NCBI GenBank assembly: GCA_933822405.4
Contig: CAKOGP040001803.1
Coordinates: 310,001-374,000, forward strand
Reading direction: 5' to 3'
DNA length: 64,000 bases
Origin: Cylindrotheca closterium
Lineage: Eukaryota; Bacillariophyta; Bacillariophyceae; Bacillariales; Bacillariaceae
Each line of letters begins with the position of its first letter. Positions within the stretch are counted from its first letter, which is position 1. Below the pieces are notes generated by a model. That model saw only the letters and a list, made by a program, of their open reading frames with translations. It made no database searches and was not told the origin of the DNA. Positions 40,352 through 49,569 of the stretch are shown piece after piece. Made by a program: the position numbers and the translations under genes.

Positions 40352-41743
40352 CTATGTGCACGCCATTGCGTCCTCCAACATTGCCGATAGCTTGTCTTGC
40401 TCCAAGAGCGGAATGAGACCGGGCTCTCCACTGAAAAGTCCACCGATTGGTTTCCCACCAATGAAAATATGAGGAAGAGACGATTGACCTGTCATATCAA
40501 GCAATGCAGCTCTTTTGATCGAACCGTTTGGCGCAATGAGGCCTGGCAACCATTCCTTTCCAAGAGAAATCTCCTTGTATTCGACTTTTAGACTTTCCAG
40601 TGTTGATTTCACTTCGAAAGAGAATGGCGAAAGTTCATATGTATATACAACCACGGGAGCGGAAGCAGTCTCTTCTTTGATTTCAGACTTTGCAGCTTCC
40701 AACTCTTGATCATACTTGGAAGAATCTTCGTCCGAAGATCCTGCTTGAAGTGGTGCCGTAAATTTGAAAATTGGCTTGGCAGCGGGAATGATTGATTGAG
40801 ATGCCCATTGCAGGATTTCACTTGGTGGCGTCCAACTAGCATAACTAGCATAAAGGTGGCGTATAATGTCAGCACTCTCAGCTAATGATGTGTCGGTATT
40901 CGGATCAACTGAAGTGTCGAAGAGTGTGAGAGAGAAATATCACTTGGCAGGTGCCACCGCAAAGCATAGTTCATACGCACCAAGATACGGACATTGCGTC
41001 GATCCACCTGTGATACCCGCCAATTCGTCTCGTCGTGGGGATTTCTTTCCTGCCGACCTCAGTTCATAGGAAATGTCAAGCTCTGTCAAAACCTCCCTCA
41101 CAAGTCGGCAAAACTGATTGCCTTCGTAGGAATATAGTATTAGTTTCTTTTCAGGCTTGTTCACCTTGTTAGAAGCAGATGCCGCTAGAGCGACAGAGAT
41201 GCCTCTGCCAGTTCGAAGCAGGCCAGCAGCAGTCAAGCTCACAGGTGTGATTGCCTCAACTACCTGTTGCAGTGTATCAGTATCAGTGGATACCTCAGAT
41301 GCTTCTTCCGAAAATGTATTCTTCAGAAATTTCCTGATACTATTGACACCGCTCACAACAGTCTCTTCTCCGCCGTCGGAAATGGCCACCAAGCAGGGTA
41401 CTTCCTTTGGAGGTTTGTGCTTGGACCCTTTGCCAACAGGAACAATATCAACGACTAGGTCCAACTCTGTAACGAGCTCACGAACAAGCCGACAGTCCCT
41501 GGAGTTTTCCACATCGTACAATTTCAGACCAAAACCACCTTGTGCTTTGGCATCTGGCGCTACACCGACTCCAGCAAGCCCATTCTCGCGTACTCGTACA
41601 ATACTTGCCAAACCAGATGTCAGCGTGTCGAGTGCAGTCGGCACCGAATGAAGCTTGTTTACTGCATACCGCTGTCCTCGATTGGACTGCAGAAAAGCAG
41701 CACCTTGGCAAAGCAAGGTGAACGCAAGGATGGAATGAAACAT
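40352..41743 (-). CDS. Plastid protein with three thioredoxin-fold (GST-N/glutaredoxin) domains
   Basis: Two exons (41743-40981 and 40908-40352), 72-bp intron, 439 residues. The start MFHSILAFTLLCQGAAFLQS is a signal peptide with GAA|F at the cleavage site: plastid. Domain 1 (about 73-145) begins LKLYDVENSRDCRLVRELVTELD with Cys84. Domain 2 (about 200-285) begins LILYSYEGNQFCRLVREVLTELD with Cys212 and has CPYLVDPNTDTSLAESADIIRHLY, the classic GST-N cis-proline and glutathione segment. Domain 3 (about 338-435) is glutaredoxin-like with LPHIFIGGKPIGG, but the active site that should read C-P-Y/F-C is SPFS (348-351). Domains 1 and 2 are a recent-looking duplication with a single Cys each. A plastid glutathione-binding redox or scaffold role is inferred. 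The spliced joint gives CPYLVDPN, supporting the intron. Confidence 0.88.
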
Positions 41744-42138
41744 TTGCTTCGTTGGTGTCGGTATGGGGTCTGGTGGCTAGTGTCAGCGGTTTTGTGATTT
41801 TTGCGTTCGTGTTATTATTATGTACCGGTATCATATTTTTTATTCTGCAAAGTGGCCCGTCTTCTTTTCCCCGGGCAGCTTTGCTTACTACTTTGCGGGT
41901 GTGCACGTGAAAACTGAGATGTACATTACGGTGGGGTTTGGTGTTCGGGTGTCAGAAATTAAAGCTATTTATTTAGTATACATTTGCCTGTAGCAGTGTC
42001 GCACCATGTCGCAGTTGACCACATAAATTCATCGTCGTTTTTCGGCCGACTCAATCGACCGTATATTCGACTCAGTCGACTTCTGTTTCTTCTGTTCTAG
42101 AGCAAATGGGTTACCGCAAATGAACAAAACGAACCATC
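41744..42138. promoter_or_regulatory. Divergent spacer, thioredoxin-fold protein / MPDU1
   Basis: 395 bp between outward-facing start codons. It includes a TACCGGTA palindrome at 41823-41830 and two near-identical segments GGCCGACTCAATCGACC and TTCGACTCAGTCGACTT around 42042-42081 (repeat of a GACTCARTCGAC core). No coding frame stands out. Confidence 0.45.
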
Positions 42139-43005
42139 ATGGTGAAGAATCTGGCAAGCATCCCTCTCGTTCTGCCCTTCGCCAAGTGGGTCTGGGAAGC
42201 CGCAGACAACCCAGAAGAAGTTTCACCTGATATATGTCTCTCAGAAGTTCCCTTTTTGAGTCCTGGATGTTTTTCGGCACTTTTGGCGAAAGCATTGGGC
42301 GTGGCAATCATCCTCGGGTCGTGCGTGAATAAGGTTCCTTTGATAATGAACATGCAGAAATCCAAGTCTGCAGACGGGATCAGTAGAAACTCACTGTACG
42401 GAGAAGCTCTCGTCTACGCCGCTTGTGTCTTCTACGGTCTATTACACGAATATCCATTCTCCTCATGTCAGTTACATCTTTTGCTTGCCTGTCCATCGTT
42501 ACTTCTTGCATCCTGATTTCTCTCACTCATTTTTTCGATCTACCTGCTGGTTGACATAGATGGTGAAAACGCATCTCTACTAATTCAGAACTTTGTCTTG
42601 ATTGCCATGGCTTGGAATCTAAGCGCTACTCCTGTTTTAACGCAAGAGAAAGTGATATCTTCGGGAGGTTTCGTTGCCTTCTCCATCGCTGTCATGTACC
42701 TTTTGCCAGAAGACTTGCGATACTTGTTAATGTCTGGTACCTGGCCGGTCATGATCTACGCTCGCGGCTCTCAAATCTTGGAAACATTCCAGGTGAAACA
42801 CACGGGAAACCTGTCGATTGTCACAACGAGCATGAATCTTGTAGGATCCTTGATCCGTGTAGGAACGACGGTGCAAGAGACTGGAGATGTTGTCATCTTG
42901 GCTGGTTACATCTTGAGTTTCCTTCTTAGCTTTGCAATGTTTGTCCAATACTTTTTGTATTTGAAGAATACCCGAGAGTTTGCGACAAAGAGCAAAAAAG
43001 ATTAA
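42139..43005 (+). CDS. MPDU1: MPDU1-like PQ-loop protein (dolichol-linked sugar utilisation)
   Basis: Two exons (42139-42466 and 42560-43005), 93-bp intron with a GTCAGT donor, 257 residues, equal to MPDU1. Seven hydrophobic segments are visible. The first PQ-loop-like repeat is LLAKALGVAIILGSCVNKVPLIMNMQKSKSADGIS; the second is VMIYARGSQILETFQVKHTGNLSIVTTSMNLVGSLIRVGTTVQETGD, both diagnostic for MPDU1. The protein sits in the ER membrane and is needed for use of Man-P-Dol and Glc-P-Dol as donors in N-glycan, GPI and C-mannose synthesis, perhaps as a lipid or sugar-phosphate transporter. The junction creates FSSYGENASLLIQN, as the family needs. Its stop codon is 9 bp from the stop of the convergent SGNH gene. 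Confidence 0.92.
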
Positions 43006-43014
43006 ACACCGTCG

Positions 43015-43638
43015 TCATGTAGACTGCATGGCCAATATGCCCTTGATTTTCTGCTCGACAGCCTCCTTCCAAATTCTGTAGCCATGAATACTTAAATGAA
43101 GCAGGTCAGATTGAAAGTACCTGAACTCAGCACTTGCTCGGCCCCCAAGTACAGCACCCGGTATCTTTGCACTTTCACCACAGAACATTGATAAGCAATC
43201 TACAAAATGAAGACAATTTGAATTGCCTCGTCTAGAAAAGCACCGCTGAAATGATCTTGACATTTTGCTGTATTTTTTCTTGGCACCCATATCATTTTCT
43301 TGCCAGGGTTCAAATTTGGGGCCAAGGAATATCACTTGATGTTTCTCGGACGATGCAAGTATCATTTCCAACAATTGCTCCAAAACACTAACGCTATTGT
43401 CAAGCGAAAGCCCTTCTCCAATGTCGTTTTCTCCAGCACAAAGAACGAATAGCAATTCTTCGTTTCCATGATCTTCTAGTATTCGACCCAAATGACAAGA
43501 GATGTCGCGTAGAGTCGCACCTGAATGGCCAGATGAGATTGGTGGTTTCTTGGGGGTAGGAAATGTCGGATGCAAGTCTGCAGGCCAGCAGGCTATATCG
43601 GAATCGCCCAGCAGCACCAGGCGGAGGTTCTCGCTCAT
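43015..43638 (-). CDS. SGNH/GDSL-type hydrolase
   Basis: 207 residues, one exon. Block I is VLLGDSDIACW (catalytic Ser13 in GDSD), block II GHSGATLRD (Gly), block III CAGENDIGEG (Asn of GxND), and block V SDLLHLSIHGY with the Asp-x-x-His pair. These are the four conserved blocks of SGNH esterases and lipases in order. There is no signal peptide, so it is probably cytosolic. Substrate is unknown; family members de-esterify lipids, sugars or acyl-CoA. The gene ends head-on to MPDU1. Confidence 0.85.
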   Translation of the reverse strand: MSENLRLVLLGDSDIACWPADLHPTFPTPKKPPISSGHSGATLRDISCHLGRILEDHGNEELLFVLCAGENDIGEGLSLDNSVSVLEQLLEMILASSEKHQVIFLGPKFEPWQENDMGAKKKYSKMSRSFQRCFSRRGNSNCLHFVDCLSMFCGESAKIPGAVLGGRASAEFRYFQSDLLHLSIHGYRIWKEAVEQKIKGILAMQST

Positions 43639-43975
43639 GGGTCAACACCTACCGGTACCGGTACAAGAAACAGTACGAGTACAGCATTTGAATTTGTTGT
43701 AATTGTTATTCGAACGAGTCAACAAATCCGATTGCGTCCGGTAGGATCCATCAGATGGAAAGGAGCATGGGCCTTTCGTTTGTTGATATTCCAAAGTCAA
43801 AACCTACAGTACAGTACGGTGCCGTACATAATTAGTTGTGCACTCTTTCGTATGCTTCTTTGAATGTCAATTCATTTCTCGGACTGCTTCATGTTAACAA
43901 ATTGTAGTGACTTTATTGCTCGATTGACAAGGAATGCTGACATCTATCCTATGTAGTTATTGTTTCTATCAATAC
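43639..43975. promoter_or_regulatory. Promoter region of the SGNH gene with overlapping TACCGGTA palindromes
   Basis: 337 bp between the SGNH start and the stop of the SWI/SNF gene. Just 12-25 bp before the SGNH ATG (on its strand) two overlapping TACCGGTA elements occur at 43650-43663 (TACCGGTACCGGTAC). About 150 bp further on lies CAGTACAGTACGGTGCCGTAC, also GTAC-rich. No gene is seen. Confidence 0.5.
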
Positions 43976-46900
43976 CTATTTCTTGCGTTTCTTACTCCGC
44001 TTCTTACCTGGAGTTTGTTGCATTCCATCCGAACTCGGTGGGTCCGAACTCTCGTCACCATTGGGCGCGTCGTTTGCCTTCACGGTCTTCTTGAGCGACA
44101 GTTTGATTCTTAGTTTCTTCTTTGGGGGCTTTGGCGGAGTCGCTTTCGCTTTGGAAGGAACCATTTCATCATTGAGTCCATTCTTTTTCAAGACACGTTC
44201 CAGCTCTTTGACGAGAGCCTTGCCATCTTCCACAACCCATGATCCATCCCCATTGAATTTGGTTGCATTTCCAACCATGAGTTTCCAGTCATCTCTGTAT
44301 TCTTGCACATCCGCATAGAGCTTCCCTCTGCACTTTCGAAGAATATCGTTGATCGCGATCGGTTTCTGAATGAGCTCGTAGTAGTCAGGGAACTGCTCAG
44401 GTGAAGGTTTTTCAATAAAGATGTCGGATAGTCGTCGTTTTGTAGTTGGGTCCTTGAGTGCGATGACGGATTTCGTGCATGAAATAAGCTTTCGGAAAGT
44501 CCAGTCAGTAAGATCAGTGGTTGTAGTAGGGAGTGTAGCACCGGTTGTGTTGGCACTGCCACTTTCATCGCGACGTGTTGCCTTTGCTTCCTCACGAGCA
44601 GCAGTCTCGCCATCGAACTGTTTATCCATCATGCGCATAAACTGTTTCTCAGTCAGACCATCATCGTAAACAACCTCTTTCCTCTTTCTGGGGATGTCAT
44701 CCATGAGTGGATTGGCATCACTGATGGAGTTCGCTTTGGTCTTTGGTGGATACTTGATCCAGTCTGGCACATCATGCTCTGATGTGAACAAGCTGGAATC
44801 GACAACAGCCTCCTCCGTCTTCTGATTGTCAAACGAACGGTAAAGCTGATAATCACTCTCGTTGTTGCTGAGAAGATCATTCAAGTCTTCCTCCTCCTTT
44901 TCGTCATCCTCGTCAAGGTCGTCATCTTCATCGTCCGATGGTGCAAGATCCGACGTAATCTTTTCATCCGCTTTGTTGGAACTGAAATCAGTTAGCAAAA
45001 CTTCCATCATTTTCTTTCGCTCGAGACTGTTATCATTCTCTACACTACGCTTGTCAAATTGGCCAGCTTCGACGACCAATTCACTCATGTTGAGCTTTTC
45101 AGTAGCACGGCTCAAAATCTTTTCTTCCACAGGAGAATAAGTTATCAAACGGAATACGCTGACATCACTACGCTGTCCAATACGATGAGCACGATCCTGT
45201 GCCTGCAAATCCATCATTGGATTCCAGTCGCTGTCAAAGATAACGACAGTGTTGGCAGCAGTCAAGTTCAAACCAAGACCACCAGCTCTCGTGGACAGCA
45301 AAAAGATGAAATATGGCGAATCGGGAGCATTGAATTTGTACATTCTCTTTTCACGTTCTTCGGCTGGTGTTGAACCATCCAGTCGAAGTGACATGTAATT
45401 TCGATAGTGAAAATAATCCTCCAAGATTGTCATGACAGCTGTCATCTGCGTAAACATCAAAACTCGATGCCCTGCTGCTCTAAGCTTTGGGAGCATTCGA
45501 TCCAAAAGCTCAAACTTGGTGGAGGATCGAATAATATTCTCGTTGATATGATATCCTTGTGGTGAAAATAGGTATGGGTGGTTGCAAACCTTTCGAAGCT
45601 GCATGACAACATTGTTCAAACCACGAGAACTACCCTGTTCGACAAGAGTGCTATTTTCTGCTACAGCCTTTTGACTGATTTGTTTGTAGAGTTCCTTCTG
45701 CCAAGAGGACAACTCGCATCGGAGTATTTTCTCCACCTTTTCAGGCAGTTGATCTAACACTTCGCTTTTGACACGACGAAGCATGAACGGACGGAGCAAC
45801 TCATGAAGACGGTGAATGATGAACATTCTCTCTTCGTTGGACAAAAGGTTGGCATCGTCATTGTTGGCTTCTTTCTCGTTTCCAAATTGTGAAAATGGTT
45901 TATTGAACCACTGGTCAAAAGTGTCCACAGAATTAAAAATTACGGGCAACAAAAAGTTCAGCAACGACCAAAGTTCACCGAGATCGTTCATGAGTGGAGT
46001 TCCTGTCAGCAGCAGTCGATACCTGGTTTCGTATTGTGTTGACAACGTCTTTGCAAATTTAGAGGCAGCATTCTTCATGCGATGACCTTCATCAACAATG
46101 GCATACTGCCACGTGATCTTGCGAAGACTAGACTTGTCTTTGATGATGTACTCATAGGTTGTCAAGAGAACGTTGAAGTGGCCATTTCGAACTTGATCCT
46201 TGTACAGCTCTTTTCGCTGCGCCGGTGTCCCCTTATAACAAATCACATGTGCTGATGGGCACCACTTTGCAAACTCGTTCGTCCAGTTGGAAAGGGTCGA
46301 AAGCGGAACAATGACAAGGTAAGGACCAAGGTTGTTTTTGAACTCCATCAAATAGCCAATCAACGAAATAGCTTGAATGGTTTTACCCTGAAAGGAATTT
46401 ATGTCAGCATGGCCAAGCACAATTCTTCGAAGCACGAATCGTTGCAAATACTTACCAATCCCATCTCATCAGCCAAAATACCATTGAGTTTGTTGTTGTA
46501 CAACGAAACCATCCACTGCAGACCCGACAATTGATATTCCTTCAAGTCACCACCAACCAAGATACTTGGTTGCCGGACTTCTTCCGTCTTCAAATGCGCT
46601 GAAGCATAGTACGAAGCCGTACCACCGGACGTGGACTCTCCTGCATCCTGATTACGAGACTGCAACAAACTGGTGGAAATTTGGGAAAAGTGACGTTCCG
46701 TCTTGTCCATAAGAAATTTCAAACGCTCGTTCTTGGTCTCTTCCAATAGTTTGGAATAAGCATCCATATCATTGGCCTTGAGTGCAGCCAAACGAGCTCG
46801 TTCAGCGGCGGCTGCGTCCTTGTCCTTCTTTCTGCTCTCCTTGTCCATGTTGTCCCGAATCAACTTGGCTAACTTCAAAGCATCTGACTTGCGCTGCTTA

Positions 46901-48555
46901 TGAAACTTGAAAAAATCTTGTTGGTGACTTCCAATAGCCTTGGAGAATTCCTTGTGTTGCTTGTTGAGCGCCTCTGCTGCCAGTTGCCTCGTCTTGCGAG
47001 CTTGTCGATCCAAAGCCTTGGCAAACTTTTTGGGTTCCATCTTTACGCGTTTGAAACGTTCAGGCTCGAGTAGTGGAGTAGCTTTCAACATGTTCTTGCG
47101 CAGCGTTTGTTGAATTCGAATGGCTTCTTGAAGCACTTCTGCTCGAGGTCTTTTGCGATTCGCTTGAGGTTTGGGCTTATGTGGTGGTATCACCGCCATA
47201 CTTTGATGGGTTCTCAGAATGCCCGTGACCGTATGAGCAGGTGCCAGATATTTGCCCTTTTGAACTGTAAAGATACCTTGGTGGACTCGTCTCCACTTGG
47301 TCCTTTCTTCATTACGAAGCTGCATCATCCGTGCCGTTTGGATTTGCAGAGGAGTCGGTGGTGGTTTGGGTTTGTTAACCATGGACATGTGCCCAGCATG
47401 AGGTTGTTGCATTCCTGGCTTGCCATATGGGACATGAGCAGGATGTACATTGGGTTGAGCATAGCCCACCCTGGCTGCTGGATTGTACCCACTTGCAACT
47501 GGTCGAACTGGAACCGTGGAGGCAGCCGCCTTGGCATTCTTGTGCTTCATGGACTCCCGACTACGAGCCACTTGGGCAGCATTTTCAATAGCGCTACGTG
47601 GAAGTCCAGTCGCCAATGCTGCTTGCATGAGCTGGGGAGCAATCTGGCCAGTGGGCGACTTAATAGCCGACCAAATGGCCTTGGCCAACGCATTCTTGGC
47701 TTCTGCACTGAGAGTGACTTTGGGAGCCTTGTTCGCAGCTGGTTTTGGAGCTTGTGGCTGCACTTGATTGGAGTAGTTTGCTCGAGCTTGGGCTACTTGT
47801 TGTGCAGCCATTCGCTGCTGCGCCGCTACCTGCTGGGATTGCTGTGCATTGGATGCTGCATATTGTTGTGGATATCCCTGAGGCGTAGCTCCTGCTGGCA
47901 TTGGTCGAGATCCTGGTGCGCCACCCATTAAAGGATTTGGTACATTCTTCCAGCTGGCTTGAGCACCTCTCGCCGAAGCTTGCATTGCAGCAGGATTGGG
48001 CTGCCTTTGTCTTAGTTGATTTATTTGACGTTGTCGGTGTTGAAGCTGTTGTTGATATTCCTGTCGAAGATGTTGCTGCGGCGGATGAAGCTGGCGTTGC
48101 TGTTGCAAATGACGTTGTTGCTGTTGCTGTTGTTGCTGCTGCTGGGCCATAGAAGCAGCATAAGCAGCACTCTGTGGCGTTGGCCTGCTATTGCCATTCG
48201 CATTCATTTGTTGCATGTGTTGAGGAGCCTTGTTGGTTTGATGTTGGTGGTGGTGTTGGTGGTGCTGCTGCTGCTGGCGGTGTTGGTGCTGCAAATTGAC
48301 GCCATTGTTCACAGCCATGGCAGCGCCAGGTGTTGCCATGCTTATACCGCCCGTCCTGGCAACCTGTGAACCATTGGAGGGCTGCACGTGACTTCGTCCA
48401 ATGCTGGGATTTGCAGCCTGTGCACCGCTAGTAGAAACGTACTGCGTAGGAGGCACTGTGGCAGGATTGAAGTTGACATGACTTGACGCATTGTGCGGGG
48501 CATTGTTCGACGGAGCTGAGGGACCTGTAGAGCTGTTGGAATGCGATTGGTCCAT
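43976..48555 (-). CDS. SWI/SNF chromatin-remodelling ATPase (Brahma/SNF2 type) with bromodomain
   Basis: Two exons (48555-46456 and 46387-43976); the 69-bp intron splits the Walker A motif (DEMGL|GKTIQ at about 696-705). 1503 residues. Order: Gln/Asn/Ala-rich N-terminus with runs of up to eleven Gln near 138-160; HSA-type basic helix (about 500-600, [18 protein letters not shown] ... [34 protein letters not shown]); SNF2 helicase with DEGH (about 799-802), [38 protein letters not shown] and [11 protein letters not shown]; SnAC-like region; acidic stretch; bromodomain near the C-terminus ([27 protein letters not shown] ... [15 protein letters not shown]). This is the BRM/SNF2/Sth1 layout, the motor of SWI/SNF or RSC. 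No QLQ domain is obvious. Confidence 0.95.
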
Positions 48556-48839
48556 GCTATGCGGATTGAATTCCTGAGAGATCTCGAGAACAAACGATCA
48601 AAGGTCTCACTCTTGGTGTGAGTGAGTGATGCTCTCCATTACAAGGTCAAATTCTACGTGTACAAATGTACCAGGAACTTTGAGCAGTTACGATTGGGGA
48701 ACAGTGCGCGAAATAATGCGCAGACGTGTACATGAGTTCAGACTCATAATCTATTTCCAAGCCTTTATCAGTACCGATTCGAATGGATCGCGTCGATGAC
48801 AGAAAGCAAGCAAACGATCGTTCCTTTCCATTTCCAGCA

Positions 48840-49229
48840 ATGAGAGCAATCACCCATTTCGTCTTCTTCTGCTTGACTATTCTTACCATGCTTTCTGCCG
48901 GAGCCAAAGCTTTCACTTCCGTCTCTCGCCATGCTCGCTTTGGAGCTCCCATGGCCCGATTTATGAGTAGCGAGGCACCCGATACCTCCATTGTGGATGT
49001 TTGCACGCTAAAGATCAAGGATGCGTTGGATACTTCGGAAGTCAAAGTCACTGGAGCCTATGATGATCCCAATGGAAGTCACGTCTCGATCGAAGTGGTT
49101 TCTTCCATGTTTGAAGGAAAGAGAGCGGTTCAAAGACAACAACTTGTCTACAAGGCCATCTGGGAAGAACTTCAGGGACCAGTTCATGCTGTGGATTCCA
49201 TGGTTTGCAAAACACCTGATGAAGCATAA
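48840..49229 (+). CDS. Plastid-targeted BolA protein
   Basis: 129 residues from the ATG at 48840; the in-frame ATG at 48783 would put a charged stretch before the signal peptide. Residues 1-24 form a signal peptide ending GAKA|FTSVSRHAR, the plastid motif with an Arg-rich transit part. The BolA domain (about 50-125) has LKIKDALDTSEVKVTGAYDDPNGSHVSIEVVSSMFEGKRAVQRQQLVYKAIWEEL and PVHAVDSM; the invariant His seen in VHAVD binds the shared 2Fe-2S cluster with a monothiol glutaredoxin. Plant plastid BolA1/BolA4 pair with GrxS14/S16; the same is inferred here. It is divergent from the SWI/SNF gene with 284 bp between starts. Confidence 0.9.
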   Translation: MRAITHFVFFCLTILTMLSAGAKAFTSVSRHARFGAPMARFMSSEAPDTSIVDVCTLKIKDALDTSEVKVTGAYDDPNGSHVSIEVVSSMFEGKRAVQRQQLVYKAIWEELQGPVHAVDSMVCKTPDEA

Positions 49230-49569
49230 TAAAAATTGGAGCTAGAGTTGTTAATGATTTTGAATAAATTACAATGCTACAATGGAGTGATTTTTGGAAT
49301 ATATTTCTGTTGTGATTCACCGTACTGTAGTCTCTGTACGATAGTATACCAACCCTATTGCTGACGTACTGTCCTGTATTTTCGACGTGCACATTTCAAG
49401 CAATTCCCAAAATATGATTCAATCGTTGCCCCAATCAACAACATTACACAGTAGTAAGCTACACACAAATGCATTTCGACAGCAAATCACAAAAAGGAGA
49501 TGCTGTTTGTATTTATGTTTGTTTTCTTCTATACACGTTATTATATTTTTCAGGAGTGGCTACCTACAT
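49230..49569. other. Convergent spacer, BolA / ChlD
   Basis: 340 bp of AT-rich sequence after both stop codons, so mostly two 3' UTRs. It has GTACTGTA-type motifs near 49320-49375 but no palindrome of note and no gene. Confidence 0.4.

Noticed and set aside
47107..47931. A 274-codon plus-strand frame opposite the SWI/SNF gene
   Set aside because: Cys/Trp/Leu-rich translation of the complement of Gln-rich codons; a typical shadow.
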